A stretch of DNA of 64,000 nt from Cupriavidus consociatus (GCF_017814975.1 NZ_JAGIQA010000013.1:165911-229910); one strand, 5' to 3'; positions 8,122 through 20,056 are shown, counted from the stretch's first letter. A program made the numbers and translations. The notes: generated by a model from the letters alone, not told the origin.

Positions 8122-9579
8122 TCAGCCCAGCTTCTTGCGCAGCAGCTCGTTGACCTGCGCAGGATTGGCCTTGCCCTTGGTCGCCTTCATCGCCTGGCCG
8201 ACCAGCGCGTTGAACGCCTTTTCCTTGCCCGAGCGGAATTCCTCCACCGACTTGGCATTGGCGGCCAGCACGTCGTCGATGATCTTTTCCAGCTCGCCGC
8301 TGTCCGACATCTGCTTCAGGCCCTTGGCGGCGATGATGGCATCGGCATCGCCGTCATGCTCGCCCGCCCACATGGCCGGGAACACGTCCTTCTTGGCGGT
8401 GTTGTTCGACACCGTGCCGTCGGCGATGCGCGCCAGCAGCCTGGCCAGCTGCGCCGGCTTGACCGGTGCGTCGTCGATGGCGATGCCTTCGCGGTTCAGC
8501 TGCGACGACACGTCGCCCATCAGCCAGTTGGCGGCGGGTTTGGCGTTGGCGGCGCCGGCATCGGTGACCACGGCCTCGTAGTAGGCAGCGAATGCCTTGG
8601 TCGCGGTCAGCGTGGTCGCGTCGTACGCCGACAGGCCGTATTGCGACACGAAGCGCGCCTGCATCGCGGCCGGCAGCTCGGGCAGCGCATTGCGCACGCG
8701 CTCGATCCAGGCCGGCTCGATCTCCAGCGGCATCAGGTCCGGGTCGGGGAAGTAGCGGTAATCGTGCGCGTCTTCCTTGGTGCGCATCGCGCGGGTCTCG
8801 CCGGTGTCCGGATCGAACAGCACGGTGGCCTGCTGGATCTTGCGGCCGTCCTCGATCTCGGCGATCTGCCACTGCACTTCGTATTCGATGGCCTGCTGCA
8901 GGAAGCGGAACGAGTTCAGGTTCTTGATCTCGCGGCGCGTGCCGAATTCCTTCTGTCCGACCGGGCGCACCGACACGTTGGCGTCGCAGCGGAAGCTGCC
9001 TTCCTGCATGTTGCCGTCGCAGATGCCCAGCCACACCACCAGCGAGTGCAGCGCCTTGGCATAGGCCACCGCTTCGGCGGCGCTGCGCATGTCGGGCTCG
9101 GTGACGATCTCGAGCAGCGGCGTGCCGGCGCGATTCAAGTCGATGCCGGTCATGCCGGCAAAGTCCTCGTGCAGCGACTTGCCCGCGTCTTCTTCCAGGT
9201 GCGCGCGCGTGAGATTGACGGTCTTCTCGTAGACCTCGCCCTTCTTGCCTTCGACCTGGATGGTGATGGTGCCGCCCTGGACCACGGGGATCTCATACTG
9301 GCTGATCTGGTAGCCCTTGGGCAGGTCGGGGTAGAAGTAATTCTTGCGCGCGAAGATGCTGCGCGCAGCGATGGTGGCGCCGATCGCCAGGCCGAACTGG
9401 ATGGCGCGCTCGACTGCGCCCTTGTTGAGCACCGGCAGCACGCCCGGCAGCGCCAGGTCCACCGGCGAGGCCTGCGTATTGGCCTCGGCCCCGAAGGCGG
9501 TGGAGGTACCGGAAAAAATCTTGGAGGCCGTCGAAAGCTGCGCGTGTGTTTCGAGGCCGATCACCACTTCCCATTGCAT
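8122..9579 (-). CDS. gatB: Aspartyl/glutamyl-tRNA amidotransferase subunit B
   Basis: The 485-residue B subunit of GatCAB, which converts Glu-tRNA(Gln) and/or Asp-tRNA(Asn) to the amidated form. GatB binds the mischarged tRNA and carries out the kinase/transamidation step. Family signature segments include [15 protein letters not shown] at the start, [16 protein letters not shown], and the C-terminal YqeY-like tail domain ([23 protein letters not shown]). The ATG at 9579 directly starts the conserved region. It is the last of the gat genes on this strand but is separated from gatA by two unrelated genes. Confidence 0.97.
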   Translation of the reverse strand: MQWEVVIGLETHAQLSTASKIFSGTSTAFGAEANTQASPVDLALPGVLPVLNKGAVERAIQFGLAIGATIAARSIFARKNYFYPDLPKGYQISQYEIPVVQGGTITIQVEGKKGEVYEKTVNLTRAHLEEDAGKSLHEDFAGMTGIDLNRAGTPLLEIVTEPDMRSAAEAVAYAKALHSLVVWLGICDGNMQEGSFRCDANVSVRPVGQKEFGTRREIKNLNSFRFLQQAIEYEVQWQIAEIEDGRKIQQATVLFDPDTGETRAMRTKEDAHDYRYFPDPDLMPLEIEPAWIERVRNALPELPAAMQARFVSQYGLSAYDATTLTATKAFAAYYEAVVTDAGAANAKPAANWLMGDVSSQLNREGIAIDDAPVKPAQLARLLARIADGTVSNNTAKKDVFPAMWAGEHDGDADAIIAAKGLKQMSDSGELEKIIDDVLAANAKSVEEFRSGKEKAFNALVGQAMKATKGKANPAQVNELLRKKLG

Positions 9580-9698
9580 GGCGGTATTCCTGTTCGGTTC
9601 TTTCGTTCTGTCTGTTGCGGCGGGGCGGCGTGCCGCCCCGGGTTCGGTCTGTCTGGCTGCGGGCCCCGGTGTGGCCTCGGTGCGGTCTCGGTGAGGTC

Positions 9699-10808
9699 TC
9701 AAGGGTCGGGGCTGGCGAGCCAGGAATCGAGCTGCGCGAGCGCCGCGGCGCGCGCCACCGCGTCGCCGCCGACGGTAACCGCACGCGCCTTGCGCACGAC
9801 GCCGCCGTTGCCGGCAGCGGGCACGTCGTGGCGGACATGCAGCTCGCTGGTGCCGTCAAAGCCGTGATGGGCACCGGGGAAGATCTCGAGCCGGAAGCGC
9901 GCGTTGGGCTGGCGCGCCAGCACGGCGGACTGCAGCATGGCGCAGCGCGTCGCGGGCGTCCAGTCGTCTGCGCCGCCGATCATCAGCAGCATGGGCGTGC
10001 GCAGCCGGTAATCGTGCTGGCGCACCGCGCGCTTGCAGCCGGGATAGAACGCAACGGCGCGTTCCACCTGCGGCGTGCCGGCCGGCCACGGGCGGCTGGC
10101 GTCGACGGTGGCCAGCACCGCCTGCGCGCCGTTGGACCAGCCCAGCAGCACGATGCGCGCGGGGTCGACGCCCGGCTGGCTGCCGAGCCAGCGCAATGCG
10201 GCCAGCGCATCGGCGCGGCGCGTGCGGTCGTCGATGCCGCGGTTGTCGATCGGCTCGGTGCAGATCCCATGCGGCTTGCCGCGGGCGCTGAAGCTGTCCG
10301 GCATCAGCACGGCGTAGCCGCGCGCGGTCAGCCACTGGGCGTACTCGCGGTAGCGCTGCTGCAGCAGCGCCGAGGCGTCGGCGCCGTAATCCGCGGCCAC
10401 AGTGCCCATGGGATCGTGCGGGGACAGCAGGCCGCCGCAGCCATGCAGCGCCACCACTACCGGCAGCGCACGCGGCGTGGCGCCTTCGCGCGGCACGAAC
10501 CAGTAGGCGGTCAGCGCCGGCGTGGCCGCGTCGCCGCGCAGCAGCACGCGTTGCGCGGGCACAGGAGCCGAGCTCGGGGCTGCCGTTGCCGGCGCGGCTC
10601 CCTGGCGCGTCACCGTGCCGGGCGCCAGCGCGCCGGCCGGCGACAGCAGCGGCGGCTGCACCAGCGCCGGCGCCGGCAGGTCGGGTGTATGCGCCGCGGC
10701 GCCGCCCCACCATGCAACCAGGCCGAACGCCAGCACCGCTGCCGCAGTGCGGCGCGCGGCGCGGATGGCGCTGTCGGGTTGGGGCCGGAAAGCGGGTGTG
10801 CGCGGCAT
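9699..10808 (-). CDS. Secreted or membrane-anchored dienelactone hydrolase-like alpha/beta hydrolase
   Basis: A 369-residue alpha/beta hydrolase. An N-terminal hydrophobic segment (about 19-39) and a Pro/Ala-rich linker (to about 85) suggest export. The catalytic fold follows: [11 protein letters not shown] oxyanion region, nucleophile serine in GWSNG, acid in GGADDWTPA and histidine in GAHHGFDG. This arrangement matches the dienelactone hydrolase family of carboxylesterases; the substrate is unknown. The gene sits between the lipoprotein gene (stop 10822) and gatB. It is on the same strand and spaced tightly to the lipoprotein, so it is probably co-transcribed with gat genes without a functional link. 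Confidence 0.75.
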   Translation of the reverse strand: MPRTPAFRPQPDSAIRAARRTAAAVLAFGLVAWWGGAAAHTPDLPAPALVQPPLLSPAGALAPGTVTRQGAAPATAAPSSAPVPAQRVLLRGDAATPALTAYWFVPREGATPRALPVVVALHGCGGLLSPHDPMGTVAADYGADASALLQQRYREYAQWLTARGYAVLMPDSFSARGKPHGICTEPIDNRGIDDRTRRADALAALRWLGSQPGVDPARIVLLGWSNGAQAVLATVDASRPWPAGTPQVERAVAFYPGCKRAVRQHDYRLRTPMLLMIGGADDWTPATRCAMLQSAVLARQPNARFRLEIFPGAHHGFDGTSELHVRHDVPAAGNGGVVRKARAVTVGGDAVARAAALAQLDSWLASPDP

Positions 10809-10821
10809 GGCGGTCGCGGTA

Positions 10822-11280
10822 TCAGCGCGTGGCGGCGCAGCCGCCGCTGCCGGGCTCGAACATCACGGGCCAGGCCTGTTCATAGATGCCGGGCGTGCAG
10901 CGCTGCTGGCAGTTGGCATGCGCCAGCGTGACGCGGCGCGGGTCCTGCCAGACCATCAGCTTGCAGCCGCTGCCGTCGTTGGCGCGCAGCTCGATATGCG
11001 GCTTCTTCTGAACCTGGCGGAAGTCCGCCAGGTTGAAGGTGCAGGAGCCGCGCCGGCCTACCCACAGCTTCCACGACAGCTGCTGCACGGTGTTGTCGGA
11101 GACGCGCAGCTGGGCGTCCTCGCGGAAGCCGTCTTCCTCGGTGCGGCGGCAGTCGCCGGCCAGGTCGATGTCGCGGCTGGCGATGGGCGTGGGCTTGCCG
11201 ATGATCGGCAGCTGGATGCAGCCCGCCACCAGCGTGGCGAATACCAGGGCGGCGAGCAGCCGGAGGAAGTTCGGGGTCAT
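10822..11280 (-). CDS. Small lipoprotein of unknown function
   Basis: A 152-residue protein with a lipoprotein signal peptide: hydrophobic RLLAALVFATL followed by a VAGC lipobox (Cys about residue 21). The mature part is Cys-rich (DCRRTEE, GSCTF, GCKLMVW, NCQQRCTP, GGCAATR), suggesting disulfides in the periplasm. I do not recognise the family. It starts 3 bases after the gatA stop and is followed within 14 bases by the hydrolase gene, so the three are very probably one transcript. Confidence 0.75.
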   Translation of the reverse strand: MTPNFLRLLAALVFATLVAGCIQLPIIGKPTPIASRDIDLAGDCRRTEEDGFREDAQLRVSDNTVQQLSWKLWVGRRGSCTFNLADFRQVQKKPHIELRANDGSGCKLMVWQDPRRVTLAHANCQQRCTPGIYEQAWPVMFEPGSGGCAATR

Positions 11281-11283
11281 GGT

Positions 11284-12789
11284 TCAGGCCTTGGCGGGGC
11301 GACGCAGGTGCCAGTCGGTCGCCTGCTGGAACGCATGCGCGGTCTGCAGCAGGCGCGCTTCGTCGAAGTAGTTGCCGATCAGTTGCAGGCCGACCGGCAT
11401 GTTGCCATCGCCGAAGCCGCACGGCACGCTCATGCCGGGCAGGCCGGCCAGGCTGGTCGACAGCGTGAAGATATCGGCCAGGTACATCTGCACCGGGTCC
11501 GAGGTCTTCTCACCCAGCTTCCAGGCCACCGTCGGCGCCACCGGACCCATGATCACGTCGCACTGGGCGAAGGCGCGCTGGAAGTCGTCGGCGATGATGC
11601 GGCGGATCTTCTGCGCCTGCAGGTAGTAGGCGTCGTAGTAGCCATGCGACAGCACGTACGTGCCGACCATGATGCGGCGCTTGACCTCGGCGCCGAAGCC
11701 TTCGGCGCGGGTCTTCTTGTACATGTCGAGCAGGTCGCGGTACTCGGCGGCGCGGTGGCCGTAGCGCACGCCGTCGAAGCGCGACAGGTTCGACGAAGCC
11801 TCCGCCGGCGCGATCACGTAGTACACCGGGATCGACAGCTCGGTCTTGGGCAGCGTCACCTCGACCAGCGTGGCGCCCAGCTTTTCATACTCGGCCAGCG
11901 CGGCGCGCACGGCCTGCTCGACGTCGGCCGACAGGCCCTTGCCGAAGTACTCCTTCGGCAGGCCGATGCGCAGGCCCGCCAGCGGGCGCTCGGCGCTGGC
12001 GCCGGCGCGCGGCTGGCCCAGCAGGCGGGTGTAGTCCTCGTCCACGCCGCCTTGCTCCGGCGGGATGCTGGTCGAGTCCCTGGGGTCGAAGCCGGCCATG
12101 GCGTTGAGCAGCAGCGCGCAGTCCTCGGCCGAATGCGCCATCGGGCCGCCCTGGTCCAGCGACGAGGCGAAGGCGATCATGCCGTAGCGCGAGACGCGGC
12201 CGTAGGTCGGCTTGATGCCAGTGATGCCCGAGAACGACGCCGGCTGGCGGATCGAGCCGCCGGTGTCGGTGCCGGTGGCGGCGGGCGCCAGGCCGGCGGC
12301 GACGGCAGCGGCCGAGCCGCCCGACGAGCCGCCGGGCACGCGGCTGGTGTCCCACGGGTTCTGCACCGGGCCGAAATGCGAGTTCTCGTTGGACGAGCCC
12401 ATCGCGAATTCGTCCATGTTGGTCTTGCCCAGCGTGACCATGCCGGCGGCGGCCATGCGTTCGACCACGGTGGCGTCGAACGGGCTTTCGTAGCTGCCCA
12501 GCATCTTCGAGCCGGCGGTGGCGCGCCAGCCGCGGGTGACGAACACGTCCTTGTGCGCGACCGGCACGCCGGTCAGCGGCGCGGCTTCGCCGCGCGCGCG
12601 GCGCTCGTCGGCGGCGCGCGCCTGCGCCAGGGTGCGCTCGGGGTCGACGTGGATAAAGGCGTTGAGCGCGGCGGCCTGTTCGATGCGGGACAGGTACTCG
12701 CGCGCGAGTTCCTCGGCGGAGACGGTGCGCGCGGCCAGGGCGTCGGCGAGCTGGCGCAGGGAGGTTACGGAATCAGCGGAAAAGGGCAT
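11284..12789 (-). CDS. gatA: Aspartyl/glutamyl-tRNA amidotransferase subunit A
   Basis: The 501-residue amidase subunit of GatCAB; it hydrolyses glutamine and supplies ammonia to GatB. The amidase-signature catalytic triad is complete: K80 (PVAHKD), cis-Ser S155 (PGGSSGGS) and nucleophile S179 ([12 protein letters not shown]). Spacing matches characterised GatA proteins. The ATG at 12789 is chosen over one at 12873 because [18 protein letters not shown] begins the conserved N-terminus. The gene follows gatC by about 100 bases and is followed 3 bases later by an unrelated lipoprotein gene. Confidence 0.97.
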   Translation of the reverse strand: MPFSADSVTSLRQLADALAARTVSAEELAREYLSRIEQAAALNAFIHVDPERTLAQARAADERRARGEAAPLTGVPVAHKDVFVTRGWRATAGSKMLGSYESPFDATVVERMAAAGMVTLGKTNMDEFAMGSSNENSHFGPVQNPWDTSRVPGGSSGGSAAAVAAGLAPAATGTDTGGSIRQPASFSGITGIKPTYGRVSRYGMIAFASSLDQGGPMAHSAEDCALLLNAMAGFDPRDSTSIPPEQGGVDEDYTRLLGQPRAGASAERPLAGLRIGLPKEYFGKGLSADVEQAVRAALAEYEKLGATLVEVTLPKTELSIPVYYVIAPAEASSNLSRFDGVRYGHRAAEYRDLLDMYKKTRAEGFGAEVKRRIMVGTYVLSHGYYDAYYLQAQKIRRIIADDFQRAFAQCDVIMGPVAPTVAWKLGEKTSDPVQMYLADIFTLSTSLAGLPGMSVPCGFGDGNMPVGLQLIGNYFDEARLLQTAHAFQQATDWHLRRPAKA

Positions 12790-12892
12790 GACAGTCGGGT
12801 TGGCATTCGGGGTGGCGTACTGGCTGGGGCGGCAGGCGCGGCAAGGCCCTGCGAGGTTCGCCAGGTTCGGCAACGCGCGCGGCCGGCGCAGG

Positions 12893-13192
12893 TCACTCGA
12901 TGACCTTGGGCACCAGGTACAGCCCGTTCTCGGTGGCCGGGGCGGGACGCTGGTAATCGTCGCGGCGGTCGTTCTCGGTGACCGCGTCGTCGCGCAGGCG
13001 CTGCACCATGTCGCGGACGGCCGACAGCGGGTGCGCCAGCGGTTCGATGCCGGTGGTGTCGACCGCCTGCATCTGCTCGACCAGCGAGAAAAAGTTGTTC
13101 AGCTGCGCAAGCGTCTGTTCGGCCTCGGCATCGCTGGTTTCGATGCGGGCCAGGTGGGCGATGCGCTTGACGTCGGATAGGTCGAGGGCCAT
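12893..13192 (-). CDS. gatC: Aspartyl/glutamyl-tRNA amidotransferase subunit C
   Basis: A 99-residue stabilising subunit that wraps around the GatA-GatB interface. [18 protein letters not shown] at the N-terminus and [22 protein letters not shown] in the middle are typical, and [14 protein letters not shown] is the conserved C-terminus. Length is normal. The ATG at 13192 gives the standard start; upstream in-frame ATGs lengthen the protein without similarity. It is the first gene of the minus-strand gat cluster, divergent from mreB. Confidence 0.95.
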   Translation of the reverse strand: MALDLSDVKRIAHLARIETSDAEAEQTLAQLNNFFSLVEQMQAVDTTGIEPLAHPLSAVRDMVQRLRDDAVTENDRRDDYQRPAPATENGLYLVPKVIE

Positions 13193-14859
<1,667 letters not shown>

Positions 14860-15055
14860 GCACCAGGAACTGCACGTGGCGATGCGCGGCCTGCCGGATC
14901 GTTGGATCAGGGCTGTGTCGCGGCGCCGCATCGGCCGGGGGATCGCCCCGGCAACGCCCGCCGCCCTGCGGCGCCGTGCCCCCTCCGGGCGCGGCACCGC
15001 GGGCGGCGCGGTGTTTGCGGCATTCGCATGCGTGCACCGGCCTGCGTTCGGGTAA

Positions 15056-16039
15056 ATGGATTACTCTCCTCCGCCGCTCTTCAAGCAAGGCTCCTCGGCT
15101 GTCGCCAGGCTGGTGCTCTACGTGGGCATCGCCCTGGCGCTGCTGGTGGTCGACGCCCGTTTCAACGCGCTCAGCGTGGGCCGGCAGGTGGCCGCCACCG
15201 TGCTGATGCCGGTCGAGCGCCTGGTGCTGGTGCCGCGCGACGCGCTGCGCACCGCGTTCGACTACGCGCAGTCTTCGGCCATCCTCGCCTCCGAGAACCG
15301 CGAGCTGCGCGAGAACGCCGTGCAGCAGGCCGAGGCCTCGGTGCGGCAGGCGCAGCTCGAGGCCGAGAACAACCAGTTGCGCAAGCTGCTGGGGCTGGCC
15401 CGGCAATCGGCCACGCCGGTGACGGCGGCCGAGATCCTCTATGACGCGCGCGACCCCTACAGCCAGCGCATCGTGATCGACAAGGGCAGCCAGCAAGGCC
15501 TGCGCGCGGGCTACCCCGTGATCGACGAGCGCGGCGTGGTGGGCCAGGTCACGCGCGTGTCGCCGTTCCAGTCCGAGGTGACGCTGCTGACCGACAAGGA
15601 CCAGGCGATCCCCGTGCAGGTGGTGCGCAACGGCCTGCGCAGCGTGGCCTTCGGCGGCGCGCGCGCGGGCCAGCTGGACCTGCGCTTCATGGCCGCCGCC
15701 GCCGACCTGCAGCAGGGCGACCTGCTGGTGACGTCGGGGCTGGACGGGACCTACCCGCCGGGGCTGCCGGTGGCGAAGATCGTCCATATCGAGCGCAAGG
15801 CCGACACCGCGTTCTCGCGCATCTACTGCGAGCCGGTGGCCGGCGTGCGCGCGCACCGTCAGCTGCTGGTAGTGCGTTACGACTCTGCCATCCCGCCGCG
15901 CGAGACCGTCGAGTCCAGGCCCGAGGCGCCGGTCAAGGGCGCGAAGTCCGCCGCCGCGCGCGCGGCCGCGGCCAGCGCCGCGGCGGCCAAGGCACCTTCC
16001 GCCAAAGAGGCCAGGGACGCCAAGGAGGGCCAACGGTGA
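15056..16039 (+). CDS. mreC: Rod shape-determining protein MreC
   Basis: A 327-residue bitopic inner-membrane protein linking MreB filaments to the periplasmic elongasome. One membrane segment (about 17-34) is followed by a coiled coil (about 75-115, SSAILASENRELRENAVQQAEASVRQAQ region) and a beta-rich periplasmic domain with VIDKGSQQGLRAGYPVIDERGVVGQV. The C-terminal 40 residues are a low-complexity Ala/Lys/Glu tail, common in this genus. The start at 15056 gives the family N-terminus MDYSPPPLFKQG. The stop overlaps mreD by 4 bases. Confidence 0.96.
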   Translation: MDYSPPPLFKQGSSAVARLVLYVGIALALLVVDARFNALSVGRQVAATVLMPVERLVLVPRDALRTAFDYAQSSAILASENRELRENAVQQAEASVRQAQLEAENNQLRKLLGLARQSATPVTAAEILYDARDPYSQRIVIDKGSQQGLRAGYPVIDERGVVGQVTRVSPFQSEVTLLTDKDQAIPVQVVRNGLRSVAFGGARAGQLDLRFMAAAADLQQGDLLVTSGLDGTYPPGLPVAKIVHIERKADTAFSRIYCEPVAGVRAHRQLLVVRYDSAIPPRETVESRPEAPVKGAKSAAARAAAASAAAAKAPSAKEARDAKEGQR

Positions 16040-16548
16040 CCAACCCCCAATACCTGCTGCGGCCGGTCAATCCCGCGTTTATCGCGCTCAGCTTCGTGCT
16101 GGCGTTCCTGTTCAACCTGATGCCGTGGGGCGATACGCTGTGGATCCCCGACATGGTGGCGCTGGTGCTGGTGTTCTGGAACATCCACCAGCCGCGCAAG
16201 GTGGGCATGGGCGTGGCCTTTGCGCTCGGCCTGCTGATGGACGTGCATGACGCGCGCCTGCTGGGCGAGCATGCGCTGGCCTATACGCTGCTGGCCTACT
16301 TTGCCATCACCATCCACCGCCGCGTGCTGTGGTTCACGGTCTACACCCAGGCGCTGCACGTGCTGCCGCTGCTGTTCATCGCGCACGCGGTGCCGGTGCT
16401 GATCCGCCTGGCGATGGGCGCGCCGCTGCCCGGCTGGCAGCTGCTGCTGGCGCCGGCGATCGAGGCGCTGCTGTGGCCGCTGGCGACCAGCCTGCTGCTG
16501 GCGCCGCAGCGCCGTTCGAGCGATGTCGACGAGACGCGTCCGATCTGA
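16036..16548 (+). CDS. mreD: Rod shape-determining membrane protein MreD
   Basis: A 170-residue polytopic inner-membrane protein of the elongasome, with about five or six hydrophobic segments. The WIPDMVALVLVFWNIHQPRKVGMGVAF stretch and the DVHDARLLGEHALAYTLLAY stretch match MreD. It starts with GTG at 16036 inside the mreC stop (GTGA overlap), implying translational coupling. It lies between mreC and mrdA in the standard order. Confidence 0.95.
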   Translation: MTNPQYLLRPVNPAFIALSFVLAFLFNLMPWGDTLWIPDMVALVLVFWNIHQPRKVGMGVAFALGLLMDVHDARLLGEHALAYTLLAYFAITIHRRVLWFTVYTQALHVLPLLFIAHAVPVLIRLAMGAPLPGWQLLLAPAIEALLWPLATSLLLAPQRRSSDVDETRPI

Positions 16549-16595
16549 CGCCCGGATTTGACGCCACTCATCCCTAACAGGCCCCGCGCAGTACC

Positions 16596-18902
16596 ATGAC
16601 CGAAATCCGCAACGTCGAACTGGAAATCGGCCGCTTCCGCATCCGCGTGGCGGCCGCGGCCCTGTTCACGGTGATCTGCTTTGGCCTGCTGTTCACGCGC
16701 TTTTTGTGGCTGCAGTGGTACAAGCATGACCAGTACTCGGCCAAGGCCGAGGACAACCGCATCTCGGTGGCGCCGATCGAGCCCAATCGCGGCATCATCA
16801 TGGACCGTAACGGGATCGTGCTGGCGCGCAACTATTCGGCCTACACGCTGGAGATCACGCCGTCCAAGCTGACCGATACGCTGGACAACACCATCGAGGG
16901 CCTGTCGGGGCTGGTGGAAATCCAGCCGCGCGACCGGCGCCGCTTCAAGCGGCTGATGGAAGAGTCGCGCAGCTTTGAAAGCCTGCCGATCCGCAGCCAG
17001 CTGACCGATGCGGAAGTGGCGCGCTTCTCCGCGCAGCGCTTCCGCTACCCCGGCGTGGACGTGCGCGCGCGGTTGTTCCGCCAGTACCCGCTGGGCGAGT
17101 CGGCCTCGCACGTGATCGGCTACCTGGGCCGCATCTCGCAGCGCGACCAGGAGCGGATCGAGGCCATGGACGAGGCCAACGACGCCGACAGCGCCAAATA
17201 CGATCCGCGCAAGGACGCCGACAACTACAAGGGCAGCAACTACATCGGCAAGATCGGCCTGGAGCAGAGCTACGAGACCGAGCTGCACGGCCTGACCGGC
17301 TTCGAGGAAGTGGAAGTCAGCGCCGGCGGGCGCCCGATCCGCACGCTGTCGACCTCGCCCGCCACGCCGGGCAACAACCTGATCCTGTCGCTGGACATCC
17401 GCCTGCAGCAGCTGGCCGAGGCGCTCTATGGCGACCGTCGCGGCGCGCTGGTGGCGATCGAGCCGGCCACCGGCGATATCCTGGCGTTCGTTTCCAAGCC
17501 GACCTTCGATCCCAACCTGTTCGTCGAGGGCATCGATACCAATACCTGGAACGAGCTCAACGGCTCGCCCGACAAGCCGCTGCTGAACCGCCCGCTGCGC
17601 GGCACGTATCCGCCGGGCTCGACCTACAAGCCGTTCATGGCGCTGGCGGCGCTGACCACGGGCAAGCGCACCGCGGCCTGGGGCATGTCGGATCCGGGCT
17701 TCTTCACGCTGGGCAACCACACCTTCCGCGACGACAAGCCGGGCGGGCACGGCTGGGTCGACATGCAGGCGTCGATCGTGCATTCGTGCGACACCTACTA
17801 CTACGCGCTGGCGCGCGACATGGGCGTCAACGGCATCCATGACTTCATGAAGCCGCTGGGCTTCGGCCAGATCACCGGCATCGACATCGAGGGCGAAAGC
17901 CGCGGCATCCTGCCGTCGACCGAGTGGAAGCGCAAGGCCTACCGCAAGCCCGAGCAGCAGAAGTGGTATGACGGCGAGACCATCTCGCTGGGCATCGGCC
18001 AGGGCTACAACAGCTTCACCATCCTGCAGCTGGCGCAGGCCACCTCGGTGATCGTCAACAACGGCAAGGTGATGAAGCCTCACCTGGTCAAGGCGGTCGA
18101 GGACGCGGTCACACGCAAGCGCACGCTGACGGTGCCCAAGGAAAGCTACACGATCCCGCTCAAGCAGGCCGACATCGACGTGATCAAGCGCGCCATGGTG
18201 GCGGTGACGCACTCCGGCACCGCGGCGCGCGTGTTCGCCGGCGCCTCGTACGAATCGGCCGGCAAGACCGGCACGGCGCAGACCTACAGCCTGTCCAAGG
18301 GCGAGAAGTACAACCACCATGCGCTGGCCGAGCACAAGCGCGACCACTCGCTGTACACCGCGTTCGCGCCGGCTGACCAGCCGAAGATCGCGATCGCGCT
18401 GATCGTCGAGAACGCCGGCTTCGGCGCCGCGGTGGCCGCGCCGATCGCGCGCAAGCTGATGGACTACTACCTGACCGGCAAGTGGCCGGCCGAGCTGGAG
18501 GCGATGGCGCCGCCGGCCGGCGAGCGCGTGGCGGGCCGCCCGCCGGTGGATACGCCGAGCGTGTTCACCACCGGCCAGACCGCCAGCATTGCCAGCGCCA
18601 CGGTGATGTCGTCCGGTGCCGCCCCCGCCAGCGGCGCCGCCGCCAGCGCCGTGGCCGCGGCCTCCGGCGCGCAGCCGGTGACGCCGGAGGCCATCGCCGC
18701 CGCGCTGAACGCCGGGGCAATCGCGCCAGCTTCGGCCGTGGAGACGCTGGACCAGCGCATGCTGCAGGCCCTTGGCCATAGCAAGCCCGCGCCGCAGCCG
18801 GCCTCCGCCCCCGCCGTGCAGCCCGCCAGGGCGCCCGCGCCCAAACCTCGCGTCAAGCCCGTGTCCGCCAAGGCGGCCAGCGGTGCCGACGCCACCCGCT
18901 GA
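16596..18902 (+). CDS. mrdA: Penicillin-binding protein 2 (elongasome transpeptidase)
   Basis: A 768-residue class B PBP that crosslinks side-wall peptidoglycan with RodA. An N-terminal membrane anchor (about 18-40) precedes the pedestal domain (PIEPNRGIIMDRNG onwards) and a transpeptidase domain with the active-site STYK (S342-K345), HSCDTYYYALA as the second motif, and KTG at K557. The length exceeds the usual 600-650 because of a 120-150 residue Ala/Pro/Ser-rich C-terminal tail (from about 635), which is low complexity and probably periplasmic. It follows mreD by 47 bases and precedes rodA by 11. Confidence 0.96.
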   Translation: MTEIRNVELEIGRFRIRVAAAALFTVICFGLLFTRFLWLQWYKHDQYSAKAEDNRISVAPIEPNRGIIMDRNGIVLARNYSAYTLEITPSKLTDTLDNTIEGLSGLVEIQPRDRRRFKRLMEESRSFESLPIRSQLTDAEVARFSAQRFRYPGVDVRARLFRQYPLGESASHVIGYLGRISQRDQERIEAMDEANDADSAKYDPRKDADNYKGSNYIGKIGLEQSYETELHGLTGFEEVEVSAGGRPIRTLSTSPATPGNNLILSLDIRLQQLAEALYGDRRGALVAIEPATGDILAFVSKPTFDPNLFVEGIDTNTWNELNGSPDKPLLNRPLRGTYPPGSTYKPFMALAALTTGKRTAAWGMSDPGFFTLGNHTFRDDKPGGHGWVDMQASIVHSCDTYYYALARDMGVNGIHDFMKPLGFGQITGIDIEGESRGILPSTEWKRKAYRKPEQQKWYDGETISLGIGQGYNSFTILQLAQATSVIVNNGKVMKPHLVKAVEDAVTRKRTLTVPKESYTIPLKQADIDVIKRAMVAVTHSGTAARVFAGASYESAGKTGTAQTYSLSKGEKYNHHALAEHKRDHSLYTAFAPADQPKIAIALIVENAGFGAAVAAPIARKLMDYYLTGKWPAELEAMAPPAGERVAGRPPVDTPSVFTTGQTASIASATVMSSGAAPASGAAASAVAAASGAQPVTPEAIAAALNAGAIAPASAVETLDQRMLQALGHSKPAPQPASAPAVQPARAPAPKPRVKPVSAKAASGADATR

Positions 18903-18913
18903 AGGAGACGCGC

Positions 18914-20056
18914 ATGGATCGCCGCCGCGTCATCTCCCTGATCAAGACCGCGCTGACCGGTTTTGACAAGCCGCTTTCGCTGATCGTCTTCCTGCTGTTC
19001 GCCACCGGCATCGTCGCGCTGTACTCGGCCGCCATCGACATGCCGGGCCGCGTCGAAGACCAGCTGCGCAACATCCTGCTGTCGTACGTGGTGATGTTCG
19101 TGATTGCCTACCTGCCCACGCAGACGCTGATGCGCGTGGCGGTGCCGATCTACACGATCGGCGTGGCGCTGCTGATCGCGGTGGCCATGTTTGGCCTGAT
19201 CCGCAAGGGCGCGCGCCGCTGGCTCTATGTCGGCATGGTGATCCAGCCGTCGGAGATCATGAAGATCTCGATGCCGCTGATGCTGGCGTGGTACTTCCAG
19301 AAGCGCGAGGGCGTGATCAGGTGGTTCGACTTCATCGTGGCGCTGGGGCTGCTGCTGATCCCGGTCGGCCTGATCGCCAAGCAGCCTGACCTGGGCACCG
19401 CGCTGCTGGTGATGGCGGCGGGCCTGTACGTGATCTACTTCGCCGGACTGTCGTGGAAGCTGATCCTGCCGCTGATGGGCCTGCTGGTGGTGGCGATCAC
19501 GCTGCTGATCACGTTCCAGAACGACATTTGCGCGCCGGGCGTAAACTGGCCGGTGCTGCACGATTATCAGCAGCACCGCGTGTGCACGCTGCTTGACCCG
19601 ACCAGCGACCCGCTCGGCAAGGGCTTCCACACCATCCAGTCGATCATCGCGATCGGCTCGGGCGGGGTCGAGGGCAAGGGCTTCCTGAAGGGCACGCAGA
19701 CCCATCTTGAATTCATTCCCGAGAAGCACACCGACTTCATCTTCGCGGTCTACTCGGAGGAGTTCGGCCTGATCGGCAATGCGCTGCTGCTGGTGCTGTA
19801 CCTGCTGCTGATCTTCCGTGGCCTGTTCATTGCAGCCAATGCGCCGACGCTGTTCTCGCGGCTGCTGGCGGGGTCGATCACGCTGATCTTCTTTACCTAT
19901 GCGTTCGTCAACATGGGCATGGTCAGCGGGATCCTGCCGGTGGTGGGCGTGCCGCTGCCGCTGATGAGTTATGGCGGCACCGCGCTGGTGACGCTGGGGG
20001 CGGGCATCGGTATCCTGCTGAGCATTTCGCGCCAGAAGCGGTTGATCCAGACGTAG
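18914..20056 (+). CDS. rodA: Rod shape-determining SEDS glycosyltransferase RodA
   Basis: A 380-residue polytopic SEDS-family peptidoglycan polymerase, the partner of PBP2. About ten hydrophobic segments are visible. Typical SEDS motifs are RKGARRWLYVGMVIQPSE, KQPDLGTALLV (with the essential aspartate region), GSGGVEGKGFLKGTQTHLEFIPEKHTDFIFAV and PVVGVPLPLMSYGGTAL. It is the last gene of the mre-mrd operon and is followed by a GC hairpin. RBS GAAGGAG lies just before the ATG at 18914. Confidence 0.97.
   Translation: MDRRRVISLIKTALTGFDKPLSLIVFLLFATGIVALYSAAIDMPGRVEDQLRNILLSYVVMFVIAYLPTQTLMRVAVPIYTIGVALLIAVAMFGLIRKGARRWLYVGMVIQPSEIMKISMPLMLAWYFQKREGVIRWFDFIVALGLLLIPVGLIAKQPDLGTALLVMAAGLYVIYFAGLSWKLILPLMGLLVVAITLLITFQNDICAPGVNWPVLHDYQQHRVCTLLDPTSDPLGKGFHTIQSIIAIGSGGVEGKGFLKGTQTHLEFIPEKHTDFIFAVYSEEFGLIGNALLLVLYLLLIFRGLFIAANAPTLFSRLLAGSITLIFFTYAFVNMGMVSGILPVVGVPLPLMSYGGTALVTLGAGIGILLSISRQKRLIQT

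Noticed and set aside
10522..12903. Long plus-strand open frame opposite gatA
   Set aside because: Antisense to a gene with a complete catalytic triad; composition (His/Arg/Gly/Ala rich) is typical of shadow frames.
16341..18779. Long minus-strand frame opposite mreD and mrdA
   Set aside because: Same reason: shadow of conserved coding sequence.
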